A stretch of 64,000 bases of DNA from Spartobacteria bacterium (lineage in GTDB: Bacteria > Verrucomicrobiota > Kiritimatiellia > RZYC01). How positions within the stretch are numbered: the first letter of the stretch is position 1; each line of letters opens with the position of its first letter. Both the position numbers and the translations under genes were made by a program. The DNA lies in assembly GCA_009930475.1 (NCBI GenBank), contig RZYC01000015.1, forward strand, positions 1 through 64,000, written 5' to 3'. Of this stretch, positions 9,897 through 20,394 are shown in pieces. The notes beneath the pieces are model-generated. The model saw only the letters and a list, made by a program, of their open reading frames with translations. It did no database searches and was not told the origin of the DNA.

Positions 9897-10782
9897 TCGT
9901 GCCAGTTTACGTTTTCAGATAGAACGCGTTGCGAAAAATGTTGGATCCATGCCGGTGCCCACCGTCATTCGTCATAGCATTGATGCGCTCCGAGACGAGG
10001 GCACGGTCAGTGATATTGCCCGCATTATCGAATCGGATACGGCACTGATTGTTAAAGTGTTGCGGTCGATCAATTCGGCGGCCTATGGATTACCTCGAAA
10101 AATTGCCAATATCAATGAAGCGGTGGCCTTGCTTGGATACCGCCAGCTAATTGATATCTGCAAAGATACCCCCACTTTTACCGATGCACAGGAACAAACA
10201 ACCACATACGGCTTTAATGTACTTGATTTATGGCTGCACTCCCTTGGGACGGCTTTGGCAGCCAAGCTGATCATTGAGCAATTGCGTGCCCGCTCCGATC
10301 CCACCGCGTTTATTGCAGGGATCTTATCCAATTTCGGCCGCTATCTGCTGGCCGTGAATTATTGGAATGACTTTACTCTGGCGTTAAAATTATGTCATGA
10401 CAACGATATTTCACTTCGCCACGCGGAACGAAGAATTTTCGGCGTTTCTTCCGAGGTCGTCGGTGGCTGGGCCATGGGCGCGCTGGAACTGGACGATACG
10501 CTGTGTCATGCCGTACGAGACCGGTTTTCCAAGTCTGGCGGTAGTTATTCATGGGTGCTTGACCTGTCTACAGTGATTGCCGATGGATTGGGGATGGGAT
10601 ATAGCGGTGAACATAATTTGCCTTTATTGCGTACCGGTTTACTGGAGCAGAACGGAATAGACCATGCTGTTTTTGAGTCGATCGTTGAAATGGTCGACAG
10701 TCAATACGCCGACATCCGCACATCAAAAAACTATGCCGCAATCCGCGAAATTCAGCATAGAAAAGGGGACAATCAATCGTGA
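9886..10782 (+). CDS. HDOD domain protein
   Basis: 298 residues from a GTG start inside the previous gene. The HDOD core covers about residues 15-215: 'MPVPTVIRHSIDALRDEGT', then 'DIARIIESDTALIVKVLRSI' and 'NSAAYGLPRKIANINEAVAL'. HDOD domains are HD-related, mostly non-catalytic modules that act in signalling, chemotaxis-type and stress regulation. The next gene is a single-domain response regulator overlapping by 4 bases, a common pairing, so this protein is likely the effector or partner of that receiver. Confidence 0.9.
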   Translation: MTYDRASLRFQIERVAKNVGSMPVPTVIRHSIDALRDEGTVSDIARIIESDTALIVKVLRSINSAAYGLPRKIANINEAVALLGYRQLIDICKDTPTFTDAQEQTTTYGFNVLDLWLHSLGTALAAKLIIEQLRARSDPTAFIAGILSNFGRYLLAVNYWNDFTLALKLCHDNDISLRHAERRIFGVSSEVVGGWAMGALELDDTLCHAVRDRFSKSGGSYSWVLDLSTVIADGLGMGYSGEHNLPLLRTGLLEQNGIDHAVFESIVEMVDSQYADIRTSKNYAAIREIQHRKGDNQS

Positions 10783-11162
10783 TACGAAAAATTTTAATCA
10801 TTGATGATGAACGAATATGGGGTTCACTTACCAAGCGGATGCTTGCCGTAGAGCGCCCGGAATGCTGCGTCAATACGGCGGTAGAAAGCACCGAAGGACT
10901 AGCGATGGCTCTTAGTTTTCAACCGGACGTCATCATTCTGGATGTCATGCTGCCCGGACTGAACGGCTGGGAAGTGGCCGCCCGGCTCAAAGCCAACGAA
11001 CGAACCAGAGATATACCCATTATCATGGCATCTGGCGCGGGGTCTCCCTACGACAACAGCCCGCATGTAGAAAAAGATCTTATCACAGACTATCTGCGCA
11101 AACCCTTTGACGTGCAAATGCTTCTGTCTGTAATAGATCGGGTTGACAATCAGGGCTGCTAG
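10779..11162 (+). CDS. Single-domain response regulator (CheY-like receiver)
   Basis: 127 residues forming just one receiver domain. Acidic pocket IIDDE (Asp9/Asp10), phospho-acceptor Asp55 in VIILDVMLPGLNGWE, Ser85 in IIMAS and Lys108 in YLRKPFD are all present, so it should be phosphorylatable. There is no output domain. Its GTG start overlaps the HDOD gene by 4 bases, and truA starts 4 bases after its stop. The partner kinase is not encoded in this operon; hybrid kinases elsewhere in the window are candidates. Confidence 0.93.
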   Translation: MIRKILIIDDERIWGSLTKRMLAVERPECCVNTAVESTEGLAMALSFQPDVIILDVMLPGLNGWEVAARLKANERTRDIPIIMASGAGSPYDNSPHVEKDLITDYLRKPFDVQMLLSVIDRVDNQGC

Positions 11163-11166
11163 TATT

Positions 11167-11949
11167 ATGGCGAAGACGCGATTTCGTGCTGACGTGGCAT
11201 ACGACGGCACCGCATATCATGGCTGGCAGTGTCAGCCGAATATATCTACGGTTCAGGGGTGTTTGGAAGCGGCACTGCGCCAGGTAACAGGTGCTGATAT
11301 TCGTATTCACAGCAGTGGCCGTACGGACACCGGTGTACATGCCCGCGCACAGGTTTTTCACTTCGATGTTCCAGCTCATGCGCGTTCCGGTATAACCGCG
11401 CATAATCTTGAATGCGGTATGAATGCTATGATTCCCAAAGATATACGGGTCAAAGACGTATGCCGTGTAGACGCCGATTTTCACGCCCGTTTTTCCACTG
11501 TGGGCAAGGAATATCGCTATTTCATCTGGAACGGACAGAATGTCCCGCCATTTTTACGGCTCTATCGTCTGCGCATTGTAAAAAAACTCGACATTGAGGC
11601 CATGCGGCAGGCAGCCGCCGTGCTGGTGGGCGAACATGATTTTGCGGCTTTTACCGTGAATCCACATCGAGACCTGCAGACCACCGTGCGCCATCTGCGC
11701 ATGCTGGATATCAAAAAAAGAGACGACGAAGTGGAAATCATTACGCAGGCCAACGGGTATCTGTACAAAATGGTTCGCAGTATTGTCGGCTGTCTGGTGC
11801 GTGTCGGCATGGGTGATATGACGGTGGATGCAGTGCGCGAAAGGCTGGAAAGCAAAGTGAGAACGGCGCATGTTCCCACGGCCATGCCCATGGGACTTTT
11901 TTTGTGGCGCGTTGATTATGAACACCGCATTTCGGATGAAAACGCATAA
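11167..11949 (+). CDS. truA: tRNA pseudouridine synthase A
   Basis: TruA makes pseudouridine at positions 38-40 of tRNA anticodon arms. The 260-residue protein shows RADVAYDGTAYHGWQ at the N-terminus and the catalytic Asp54 in SSGRTDTGVHA. Also present are 'KEYRYFIWN' and, near the C-terminus, 'YLYKMVRSIVG', another TruA hallmark. The ATG at 11167 is used because it aligns with the family start; the reading frame upstream (from 11143) overlaps the receiver gene and adds 8 residues of no family resemblance. It is the last gene of the run that begins at 5294. Confidence 0.96.
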   Translation: MAKTRFRADVAYDGTAYHGWQCQPNISTVQGCLEAALRQVTGADIRIHSSGRTDTGVHARAQVFHFDVPAHARSGITAHNLECGMNAMIPKDIRVKDVCRVDADFHARFSTVGKEYRYFIWNGQNVPPFLRLYRLRIVKKLDIEAMRQAAAVLVGEHDFAAFTVNPHRDLQTTVRHLRMLDIKKRDDEVEIITQANGYLYKMVRSIVGCLVRVGMGDMTVDAVRERLESKVRTAHVPTAMPMGLFLWRVDYEHRISDENA

Positions 11950-12018
11950 AGCCCCCCTTTTTCCACCACGTTGCGCCCATAACATGTATTATGCGACCCA
12001 CTGTCGACAAGACCGCGC

Positions 12019-12047
12019 TTGACCAATCGGTTATGGAATAATAGACT
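12019..12047 (+). promoter_or_regulatory. Candidate sigma-70 promoter for mscS-cinA
   Basis: TTGACC (12019-12024) and TAGACT (12042-12047) are separated by 17 bases in the 179-base gap before the MscS gene. A short imperfect direct repeat, GGATTCGGTTG, follows at about 12058-12080. No terminator hairpin for the upstream operon is obvious in the gap. Confidence 0.4.
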
Positions 12048-12128
12048 GCGAACAATTGGATTCGGTTGTGGATTCGGTTGGGTTCACTATACCTGCGAAA
12101 CGTATATCTAAAAGCTTAACATAGAAAG

Positions 12129-13034
12129 ATGCCTGCCATGGAAACAAATGAAACCCTCATATCCGCAACAAACGTCGTTGCTGATATTAGTGAAATAACC
12201 ATGAAAGCCATTCAAGATCCGCATGCCACGCTGAATGTGGTGATTGATTACAGTACCAAGTACGGATTTAAACTTATCATGGCCATTCTCGTCCTTGTGA
12301 TTGGACGTTTTGTTGCCAGATTTTTGCGTGAAGCAATTAAAAAAGGTATGTCGCGTGCGCATGTCGACGAAGCGCTTACGCATTTTTCCTCCAGTCTGGC
12401 GTATGTCGCCATGATGACCTTTGTGATTATCGCCGCACTGGGACAGCTTGGAATCCAGACGACCTCCTTTGTCGCCGTATTGGGTGCCGCCACCTTCGCT
12501 ATCGGCTTAGCTCTTCAAGGGTCACTGGCCAACTTTGCCGCTGGTGTCATGATGCTTATTTTCAAACCGTTTACGGTAGGTAATTATATTGAAGGCGGCG
12601 GTGTATCAGGAACGGTCAGTCACATCGATATTTTCACGACGATTCTGAAAACGCCGGATAACAAAACCATCATTATTCCTAATGCCAAATTGACCAGTGA
12701 CAATATCATCAATTATTCGACACAGGCGACACGGCGCGTTGAAATTATGGCGGGATGCGGCTACGACGATGATATTCGCAAAGTCAAAGCGTGCCTGCTG
12801 AAAATGACCCAAGACGATAACCGGGTTCTGAGCGACCCTGCGGCATTTGTCGGTATTAAGGAACTGGGTGACAGCAGCGTAAACTTTGTCATCCGCGTCT
12901 GGGTGAAGTCGGCCGACTACTGGAATGTATATTTTGACCTGACAGAACAGATAAAACTGCGCTTTGATGAAGAAGGATTCAACATCCCCTACCCTCAGCA
13001 GGATTTGCATATCTATAACGAAAGTAACAAATGA
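12129..13034 (+). CDS. Small-conductance mechanosensitive channel, MscS family
   Basis: 301 residues, similar to E. coli MscS (286). Three N-terminal TM segments span roughly residues 40-145. The pore-lining third helix, rich in Gly/Ala, is 'AATFAIGLALQGSLANFAAG', followed by 'LIFKPFTVGNYIEGGG' and the beta domain motif TPDNKTIIIPNAK. The channel opens under membrane tension to release solutes on osmotic downshock. The start at 12129 has an AGAAAG site; an ATG nine bases later is an alternative. It overlaps cinA by four bases. Confidence 0.94.
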   Translation: MPAMETNETLISATNVVADISEITMKAIQDPHATLNVVIDYSTKYGFKLIMAILVLVIGRFVARFLREAIKKGMSRAHVDEALTHFSSSLAYVAMMTFVIIAALGQLGIQTTSFVAVLGAATFAIGLALQGSLANFAAGVMMLIFKPFTVGNYIEGGGVSGTVSHIDIFTTILKTPDNKTIIIPNAKLTSDNIINYSTQATRRVEIMAGCGYDDDIRKVKACLLKMTQDDNRVLSDPAAFVGIKELGDSSVNFVIRVWVKSADYWNVYFDLTEQIKLRFDEEGFNIPYPQQDLHIYNESNK

Positions 13035-14254
13035 GAATCGAATTAATTTCCACCGGAAATGAGCTGTTGATCGGGAAAACGATCAATACGCACGCCCATA
13101 CGATTGCACAGTATTTAGCCCCGTTTAATCAAACGCTGTATCGCGATACCACCGTGCAGGATCACGCAGAAGACATGAAAGATGCCATTTCTTCGGCTCT
13201 TGCACGCTCTGATATGGTCTTCTGCACGGGCGGACTGGGGCCAACGGAGGATGATATTACCCGTGAAATAGTGGCGGACATTACAGGCGCAGCACTGCAG
13301 TTTCATCAGCCGTCACTGGATCAAATTGAACAGTTCTGCCAGGCTGGCGGGCGCGATTTCAATGATGCACGCAAGCGGCAGGCACTGGTTCTGGATAATG
13401 CCGAAGTATTTTTAAACCCGGTCGGTTCCGCCCCGGGGGAATACATTGCCTATCAATCCAAGCATATCTTTCTTCTTCCAGGGCCGCCCAATGAATTGCG
13501 GGCTCTGCTGGAGCAATGTATCAGACCGAAACTGGAAACCATCTTACCGGCCGGTGACAACCTGATGCAGATCTTTCAGGTGGCCTCTGCCGAAGGCGAT
13601 ATCGTTGGCCTGTTTCAAGCCGCCAAACTTGGTGAGTGCGGACTGGATATCGCGTACTGCGCCTCCCCTTTCGGCGTCGAAGTGCGTATCAGCGGAACCA
13701 ATGACCCGGAGCGTCTTGCCGCAGCAGTTGTGCGCGCCAAAGCAGCTCTGGGCGATGCGGTCTTTGCCGATGGACGTGTTCCCATGGAGCAGGTTGTGGG
13801 TGATTTAATGATTAAGACAGGGTTTACACTGTCCGTGGCAGAATCCTGCACCGGCGGCCTGCTGGGATCACGAATCACCGATGCTCCCGGCAGTTCGCGG
13901 TATTTTAAAGGGGGCATCATCTGCTATTCCAACGATGTAAAAATGGATCAGCTGGATGTCAGTGAGCGAGATCTCGAAACGTTTGGAGCTGTCAGCGAAC
14001 AGGTGGTGCGTCAAATGGCGGAAGGTGTACGGAAAAAATTCGGAACAGATATCGGCATAGGTATTTCCGGCATTGCCGGCCCTGACGGCGGAACGCCCAC
14101 GAAGCCGGTCGGGTTGGTTTTCATGGCCGTGGTGGATCATGCGGGGATGCAGACCGCGTGGCACGTATTCCGCACGGAACGGAAACTGGTTCGTCAGCTG
14201 GCGACGCATTATGTTCTCAACATGCTGCGATTGCGCCTGTTACGAAACGTATAG
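13031..14254 (+). CDS. cinA: CinA-family protein (molybdopterin-binding-like domain plus NMN deamidase domain)
   Basis: 407 residues with both domains of full-length CinA. The MoCF-type domain (about 1-170) contains STGNELLIGKTINTHA and FCTGGLGPTEDD. The C-terminal PncC-type amidohydrolase (about 250-405) contains VAESCTGGLLGSRIT with the catalytic serine, and GISGIAGPDGGTPTKPVG. The family hydrolyses ADP-ribose-type pyridine-nucleotide products and deamidates NMN for NAD salvage. The ATG overlaps the stop of the MscS gene, so the two are translated together even though their roles have no evident link. Confidence 0.94.
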   Translation: MRIELISTGNELLIGKTINTHAHTIAQYLAPFNQTLYRDTTVQDHAEDMKDAISSALARSDMVFCTGGLGPTEDDITREIVADITGAALQFHQPSLDQIEQFCQAGGRDFNDARKRQALVLDNAEVFLNPVGSAPGEYIAYQSKHIFLLPGPPNELRALLEQCIRPKLETILPAGDNLMQIFQVASAEGDIVGLFQAAKLGECGLDIAYCASPFGVEVRISGTNDPERLAAAVVRAKAALGDAVFADGRVPMEQVVGDLMIKTGFTLSVAESCTGGLLGSRITDAPGSSRYFKGGIICYSNDVKMDQLDVSERDLETFGAVSEQVVRQMAEGVRKKFGTDIGIGISGIAGPDGGTPTKPVGLVFMAVVDHAGMQTAWHVFRTERKLVRQLATHYVLNMLRLRLLRNV

Positions 14255-14273
14255 ATTTTTTTGGAGACCGAGC

Positions 14274-15932
14274 ATGAGTAACACGGAAGAACCGATTGCA
14301 CGTGATGTAATCGATACAGATATATTGATTGTTGGCGCAGGAATCGCAGGGCTGTCTACCGCCATCCGCATTTTAGATTTGGCCGCAAAGAATCCGGATA
14401 CCGCCCCACCCCAGGTTTTGGTGCTGGATAAAGGCAGGCAGCCCGGGGCCCACGTCTTGTCGGGTGCGGTGATAAATACCGAGCCGCTGGAACGCCTGCT
14501 CGGGAAAGAAAAAATGGCCGCCATGCCGGTTTGTTCGCATGTCGAAAAGGAAACCTTTTGTTATCTCAGCTCAGGCGGACGTATAAAACTGCCCATGACC
14601 CCTCCCCCGATGAAAGCTAAAGGATATGCCATTGTTTCTCTGGCAGAGGTTACGGTTTGGCTGGCCGGCATTGCGGAATCCATGGGTGCCGAGATTTATG
14701 GCGGCATGGCGGCAGAGGACTGGGTTGAGGAAGACGGCCGTCCTGCAGGTGTACTACTCAAAAACCAGGGTGTGGATAAAAAAGGCGTGCGCAAGCCCTC
14801 TTTTGAAGCCGGTGCGGAAGTACGGGCTAAGACCGTGGTTCTGGCAGAAGGGGCACATGGGATTCTGACGCGCAAACTGGTGTTGCAGAAATCATTAGGT
14901 TTACAAAGCACTGAACAGGCCTATGCACTTGGTATCAAGGAATTATATGAGGTTCCCGCCGACGTGTCGCATGTCGGCTGCATTATGCATACTTTTGGAT
15001 ATCCGCTGGATTATTTTACCTATGGCGGCGGTTTTGTCTACGGACTGGATGAGACACATATCGCTGTGGGATTTGTGACGGCACTGGACTATCGTGATCC
15101 AGATATCGATGTGCATGAGATGTTTACAGCCTATAAATGCCATCCAGAGGTCAATAAATGGATTACTGCCGGAACCCCTGTGGAATACGGTGCGAAAGTC
15201 CTGCCTGAAGGCGGTATTTTAGCCATGCCAAAATTGACCGCTCAGGGGGCCCTTATTGTGGGCGATGCAGGGGGTATGCTGGATGCGGTTCGTTTAAAAG
15301 GGGCCCATTTAGCGGTGGAATCCGGCATCTGCGCCGGTGAAACGCTGTTTCAGGCATTCAAAAAGGATGACTGGTCTGAAAAGGCACTGGAAAGCTATGA
15401 AACGGCGTTGAAACAAACCAGTTCCTATAAAAACATGGCTGTTTTCAAGCATGTTCGCAGTTGGTTTGATTGGGGATTGCTCCCCGGAATGGTCGCTGTC
15501 GCGGCCGCATTTGTTACACGCGGACTGTTACCACCGGCCAAACGAAAAAGCTCTGATGCCCCGCTTCGTGCAAAGCAGGCTGCTGCTGAAAAACGCGTTT
15601 ATCCGTCGCTGTCACGTCGAGTAGAAAAGGATCACAAACTTGATGTGATGTCGGATTTGTATTTGAGCGGAACGCAGCATGAAGAGGATCAGCCGTGCCA
15701 TCTGATTATAAAGGATCCCGGGGTGTGCGAAGAATGTATCGCGGTATACAATGCGCCTTGTACCCGTTTTTGTCCGGCGGATGTGTACGACCTGCCCGAA
15801 GGAACAACCCGTATTACGATTCAGCCATCGAACTGCCTCCACTGCAAAACATGTATGATTAAATGTACTAAAAACAATATTGAGTGGACACTGCCTGAAG
15901 CCGGCGGCGGTCCGCGTTACAAACGGATGTGA
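14274..15932 (+). CDS. Electron-transfer-flavoprotein:ubiquinone oxidoreductase
   Basis: 552 residues, the usual size for ETF-QO, which passes electrons from reduced ETF to the membrane quinone pool. The N-terminal FAD dinucleotide fold has [17 protein letters not shown], followed by [10 protein letters not shown] and later '[19 protein letters not shown]'. The C-terminus is a ferredoxin-like 4Fe-4S region with clustered cysteines ([30 protein letters not shown]). The ATG at 14274 follows TTGGAG; the longer frame from 14073 lies within cinA and is not used. No etfA/etfB or acyl-CoA dehydrogenase gene is nearby. Confidence 0.93.
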   Translation: MSNTEEPIARDVIDTDILIVGAGIAGLSTAIRILDLAAKNPDTAPPQVLVLDKGRQPGAHVLSGAVINTEPLERLLGKEKMAAMPVCSHVEKETFCYLSSGGRIKLPMTPPPMKAKGYAIVSLAEVTVWLAGIAESMGAEIYGGMAAEDWVEEDGRPAGVLLKNQGVDKKGVRKPSFEAGAEVRAKTVVLAEGAHGILTRKLVLQKSLGLQSTEQAYALGIKELYEVPADVSHVGCIMHTFGYPLDYFTYGGGFVYGLDETHIAVGFVTALDYRDPDIDVHEMFTAYKCHPEVNKWITAGTPVEYGAKVLPEGGILAMPKLTAQGALIVGDAGGMLDAVRLKGAHLAVESGICAGETLFQAFKKDDWSEKALESYETALKQTSSYKNMAVFKHVRSWFDWGLLPGMVAVAAAFVTRGLLPPAKRKSSDAPLRAKQAAAEKRVYPSLSRRVEKDHKLDVMSDLYLSGTQHEEDQPCHLIIKDPGVCEECIAVYNAPCTRFCPADVYDLPEGTTRITIQPSNCLHCKTCMIKCTKNNIEWTLPEAGGGPRYKRM

Positions 15933-15957
15933 TCTTTTGTACGTCATGGAAAAAGGG

Positions 15958-18900
15958 ATGATAAAGATTATGCGTACAGCGGCTCTGCTATTTGTATTCC
16001 TTCTTGCAATCGCCTGGATTCCCGAGGCGGAAGCGAAGGAAGAATCACAGAAACGTGTATTGATTATTCAGTCCTACCATCCCGGGCTCAGCTGGTCTGA
16101 TGACGAGGAACAGGGCCTTCGCAGTGTGCTGAAGACCCATCCTGACATCCAAGTTGACGTGGAATATCTGGATTCAAAACGATATTCGCTGGAAAGGGTT
16201 ACGCAACCCTTTCTAACCATGTTGAAAAACAAGCTGGCGGATCATATTCCAGACGTTGTGGTCGTCTGTGATAACAACGCGTTAGGGTTTGTGCGGGACC
16301 ACCGGATGGAGCTGTTCCCTGATACCCCCATTGTGTTCTGTGGAATCAACCACTTTTCCAATGATGATCTGGATGACCCATCCGCCTATGCCGGGGTTCC
16401 TGAAATCGTTGATATGGAAGGAACGTACGATCTTATCCGTCGATTACATCCAGGTATACGGCGTCTCGTTCTGATATCAGACACGACGCCGACCGGTCTT
16501 ATCGAACAGGGTATTAACAAGGCCACCTTAGAAAAGCTGGCGAAAGAAGATGGCATCAAATTAGAGATCTGGGAAAAAACGGATACAAAATTTCTTTTAT
16601 CGCAGCTGAAAGAACTCAGCAGCAAAGACGATGCGGTCATGCTTCTTCTTTTTACTCGGGATACCAGCGGCAATTATTATTCCTTTGAAGAAAGCGGACG
16701 AATGATTTCATCGGCGACCAAGGCACCTGTATATAGTCTGTGGGATTTTTATCTGGGTACCGGGGTAATTGGCGGCAGCATGATCGGCGGGACGGATGCC
16801 GGGGTGGAAGCGGCCTACATTGTTCTGCAGGTTCTCGGTGGTAAACCAATAAGTGTTATTCCCGACGTGGTTAAAAATACCGCACGGGTGCTGCTGGATG
16901 AAGATGCCCTGCGCCAGCATGGCGTAAGTATCGAAGCCGCCCCGCTTGATTCCTATTTCACGGGAACAACAGGAACGTTTGTCCGCACCCATGGAAGAAC
17001 CATGATCATTGCGATCTTTGTGGCCATCGCCGAGGCATTGATCATTCTTTTGCTGGTGGGACTGAAGAGCCGGGCATCCAGGCAGGCGATGAAGGCCATA
17101 CAGGATAGCGAACAGCTCCTTCAGCAGCAGTTTAACGAGGCCATCGACGCCATGATGGTGCTGGATGGCGAAAGCATTATTAACATGAATAATGCGGCAA
17201 CAGAGATGTTCGGGATCGGCAGCAAGGCCGTCTATCCTATTTTGCTGTCCCATTTATCGCCGGTTTCCCAGCCTGACGGAGAACGATCCAGCACAAAAGC
17301 AAAAACATACCTTGAAGAAGCCTGTAAAAATCGCACGACCGACTTCGAGTGGATCTTCAAGCGGCTTGACGGAAGTGAATTTTTGGCAGAGGTTCGGCTT
17401 ACTGCCATTGTTTATCAAGCGAAGACGATGATTCATATTATCATTCGTGATATTACGCAACGCAGAGAAAACGAAGCGGCCCTTAAAGAGCAAATGGCAT
17501 ACAATGATGTCCTGCTCAATGGCATATACGTTGGCGTCATGGTCTATCATGCTGAATCGCAGCTGATTCAGGAAGCGAATGCAGCGGCGTGTGAGATGTT
17601 GGGATATCCCAGAGAGGTTCTTTGTCAGACATCTTTTGAGCATGTGCGCAGTCCCTGGGTTCCGTCGGATGATTCTGTCGAAGGGGATGTGTATCTATAT
17701 CGGTTTGATGGAGCACGCATTCCCGTTTTGTATCAGGAACAGCCGATTGTTCTTGCGGGCAGAGCGATGCAGCTGGTTTCGTTTATGGATATTTCCAAAC
17801 AGCGGTCTGTTGAGCATGAATTACGGCAGTCAGAAAAGAAGTTTTCTGTCGCATTCCAGGCCAGTTCGCTATACTTGGTGATCAGTAAAACCGAAACGGG
17901 TGAAATTGTTGCCGCCAATGATGCCGCGCTGGACGCATTTGGCTACCAGCGCGACGAAGTTGTCGGGAAATCCACACTGGATGTACGGTGTTTTGACACG
18001 CTGTATGAGCGCGAAGATTTTATTGGCGAACTGCTCCAGAGCGGCAAGCTGCTGAACAGGGATTTCAGCCTGCCGGCAAAAGATGGAACCATTGTTGATC
18101 TTCTGTATAATGGAACAATGGTCAACATTGACGGTGAATCCTATATCATTTCGTCCATGGCGAATATCACACAATTGAAAGAAGCGGAAAAGAAACTGCT
18201 TGAACTAAACATCGAATTAGAAAAATCGGTTAAGAAGGCTAACAGGCTGGCCGATGCTGCAGCAGAGGCAAACGATGCGAAAAGTGCCTTTCTGGCGCAT
18301 ATGAGCCACGAGCTGCGTACGCCGATGAACGGAATTATCGGAATGGCCGGTCTTCTCCAGGAAACAAAGCTGCATCCGGAACAGCAAAAATACACCGATG
18401 TCATCGTGCAGAGTAGCGGTCAATTGCTTCACATTATCCAGGATGTATTGGATTTGTCAAAAATAGAGGCGGGTCAGTGCCGCATCGAACAGGCTCCCTT
18501 TGATGTACGGATGGCGCTGGAAGAAGTCGTGGACATGCTGGCATTCAGTGCCTTCAGTAAACATCTGGATTATGCCTGTATTATCGAAACAGATGTTCCA
18601 CGAAATATCATTGGCGATGCCCCTCGCTTTCAGCAAGTCGTGACCAATCTGATCAATAATGCGATTAAATTCACTGATACGGGGGCGGTTGTAGTTTATA
18701 TTTCGCTCGTTAAGCCCACAGAGACAACCCCGCAGCAGCTCCATGTTGCTATTCGTGATACAGGGCTGGGGTTTTCGCTCTCATTACAGGAACATTTATT
18801 TGAGCCTTTTGTGCAGGCCGATAATACGTCAAAGAAAAGGCATGAAGGAACCGGACTTGGGCTGGCTATCGTCAAACGCATTGTCGAACTGTTCCATGGA

Positions 18901-20271
18901 ACCATCGGCAGCGACAGCAAACCTGGTGAAGGCAGCTGTTTCTGGTTTACCCTCCCCTTTCAATCAGTCCCTGTTCAAGATGAACCACTGACTTTTCCCA
19001 AGGAATGGATCCATCGAACGGTTTTGGTTGCCTGTACGCACGATGCGACCTGGCAGAGTTTGCAACGCATACTCAACTCATTGCATCTGAATCCATTGCG
19101 AACGGAAAATCTGCAAGAGGCCGTGGATATCATAACCGGGCGAAGCAGTACCTCCGAACCAGTGGATGCTGTATTGATCGATGAGGATCTGTGCTGGACT
19201 GATGCAGAACAAACTTTTTTTGAGCGTATTAGTAACGATGAACAACTAAAAAGGCCTTTCTTTATATGCATGAAGCGTTATGCATCAAAGGAACACAAAG
19301 AAATTCGGTCGCAGCACTATTTTGATGATACCATCGCGATTCCTGCCCGCCAATCCAATGTGTACGAGGCCATGATCGCTGTTGCACAGAAACCGCGCCA
19401 CACGAACCGTACGCCCGAGGCCGATCCGAAAGAATCCTTGGATATCGCTCATATCCAGCCACCCAAAGCGAGGATACTGGTTGTTGAGGATAATACGACC
19501 AATCAATTGGTGATCACGGCACTTCTTAAGAAATTCGGTTACTACAGTGATGTGGCACAGCACGGAGTCGAGGCGTTGGATATGCTGAATCGCAATCAGT
19601 ACGACATCGTATTTATGGACTGTCATATGCCCGTGCTCGACGGGTGGGAGACAACCCTTCAGATTCGCAATAATGCTCATGTTCCCTGGTCATCGATTCC
19701 CATTGTGGCCATGACGGCCAATGCATCACAGGAGTCCCGCCAAACCTGCATGGAATCGGGCATGAACGACTTTATCTCAAAACCTGTTTTCCCCGGGGAT
19801 ATTAAACATATTCTGGAGCGCTGGCTGCACACGGAAGTGCCGGTGCAGAAAAACGAAGAACCCATGGAAGACAACCCGCTCATGGACTTTTCTCAGTTTA
19901 CCAGACGTATCTCGCCCGCGGATCATATGTTATTTAATGAAACCGCGCTGCTGGCCCGGCTGAACAGTGATCGCCATGTGGTCCAGCGACTGGTTCTGGC
20001 CTTTGTGGACGAATCGAATGAGCAGCTGGAACGCGTAGACGCCTTTCTGGCCGACGACAATTTTGATGAAATAAGTCAAAGTGCGCAAAGTCTAAAAACA
20101 GCAGGGAGCGACATGGCCTCAGAAACAGTACGCGCCCTGTCCCTGGACTTATTATACGCCGCATCAAATCGCGATACCGACCAGTGCCGTCTGGTTGCAA
20201 AACAGCTTCATGTGACCATGGATAAACTTCATTCACTGCTTCGCACCTATGGATGGATTAAAGATAGTTAA
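15958..20271 (+). CDS. Giant hybrid sensor kinase: periplasmic binding-protein-like sensor, PAS x3, kinase, REC x2, His-less Hpt
   Basis: About 1437 residues. After a signal peptide, a periplasmic region (about 25-330) resembles ABC substrate-binding sensor domains ('[20 protein letters not shown]', '[12 protein letters not shown]'). A TM segment (349-369) leads to three PAS-like domains (about 382-741) and a coiled coil. HisKA has His784 in [11 protein letters not shown], and HATPase has Asn897 (NLINNAIKF), DTGLGFS and GTGLGLAIV at 964. A first receiver (about 1020-1140) is degenerate, with VACTHDATW in place of an acidic pocket. The second is intact (E1177/D1178, D1221, K1275). The C-terminal Hpt-like helix reads [11 protein letters not shown], with Gln1377 where the phospho-His is expected. 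The start could also be 15946 or 15970. No response regulator is adjacent. Confidence 0.9.
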   Translation: MIKIMRTAALLFVFLLAIAWIPEAEAKEESQKRVLIIQSYHPGLSWSDDEEQGLRSVLKTHPDIQVDVEYLDSKRYSLERVTQPFLTMLKNKLADHIPDVVVVCDNNALGFVRDHRMELFPDTPIVFCGINHFSNDDLDDPSAYAGVPEIVDMEGTYDLIRRLHPGIRRLVLISDTTPTGLIEQGINKATLEKLAKEDGIKLEIWEKTDTKFLLSQLKELSSKDDAVMLLLFTRDTSGNYYSFEESGRMISSATKAPVYSLWDFYLGTGVIGGSMIGGTDAGVEAAYIVLQVLGGKPISVIPDVVKNTARVLLDEDALRQHGVSIEAAPLDSYFTGTTGTFVRTHGRTMIIAIFVAIAEALIILLLVGLKSRASRQAMKAIQDSEQLLQQQFNEAIDAMMVLDGESIINMNNAATEMFGIGSKAVYPILLSHLSPVSQPDGERSSTKAKTYLEEACKNRTTDFEWIFKRLDGSEFLAEVRLTAIVYQAKTMIHIIIRDITQRRENEAALKEQMAYNDVLLNGIYVGVMVYHAESQLIQEANAAACEMLGYPREVLCQTSFEHVRSPWVPSDDSVEGDVYLYRFDGARIPVLYQEQPIVLAGRAMQLVSFMDISKQRSVEHELRQSEKKFSVAFQASSLYLVISKTETGEIVAANDAALDAFGYQRDEVVGKSTLDVRCFDTLYEREDFIGELLQSGKLLNRDFSLPAKDGTIVDLLYNGTMVNIDGESYIISSMANITQLKEAEKKLLELNIELEKSVKKANRLADAAAEANDAKSAFLAHMSHELRTPMNGIIGMAGLLQETKLHPEQQKYTDVIVQSSGQLLHIIQDVLDLSKIEAGQCRIEQAPFDVRMALEEVVDMLAFSAFSKHLDYACIIETDVPRNIIGDAPRFQQVVTNLINNAIKFTDTGAVVVYISLVKPTETTPQQLHVAIRDTGLGFSLSLQEHLFEPFVQADNTSKKRHEGTGLGLAIVKRIVELFHGTIGSDSKPGEGSCFWFTLPFQSVPVQDEPLTFPKEWIHRTVLVACTHDATWQSLQRILNSLHLNPLRTENLQEAVDIITGRSSTSEPVDAVLIDEDLCWTDAEQTFFERISNDEQLKRPFFICMKRYASKEHKEIRSQHYFDDTIAIPARQSNVYEAMIAVAQKPRHTNRTPEADPKESLDIAHIQPPKARILVVEDNTTNQLVITALLKKFGYYSDVAQHGVEALDMLNRNQYDIVFMDCHMPVLDGWETTLQIRNNAHVPWSSIPIVAMTANASQESRQTCMESGMNDFISKPVFPGDIKHILERWLHTEVPVQKNEEPMEDNPLMDFSQFTRRISPADHMLFNETALLARLNSDRHVVQRLVLAFVDESNEQLERVDAFLADDNFDEISQSAQSLKTAGSDMASETVRALSLDLLYAASNRDTDQCRLVAKQLHVTMDKLHSLLRTYGWIKDS

Positions 20272-20394
20272 CCGATGCGGAGGCGTACGAACCTAAAATA
20301 CAGACGATATAAACTTGTATGTTTACCCCGAATAGTTAATCAAAATTAATTAATTTGTACGTCAAAAGGGCGTCAACTTTTTATGGAGGATGAT

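Noticed and set aside
11950-12018. Terminator after truA from the AAAGCCCCCCTTTTT stretch
   Set aside because: The G/C run lacks a pairing partner at suitable distance, so no stem forms.
14073-14273. 67-residue N-terminal extension of ETF-QO inside cinA
   Set aside because: It overlaps cinA in another frame, and the FAD-binding motif lies near the normal start at 14274.
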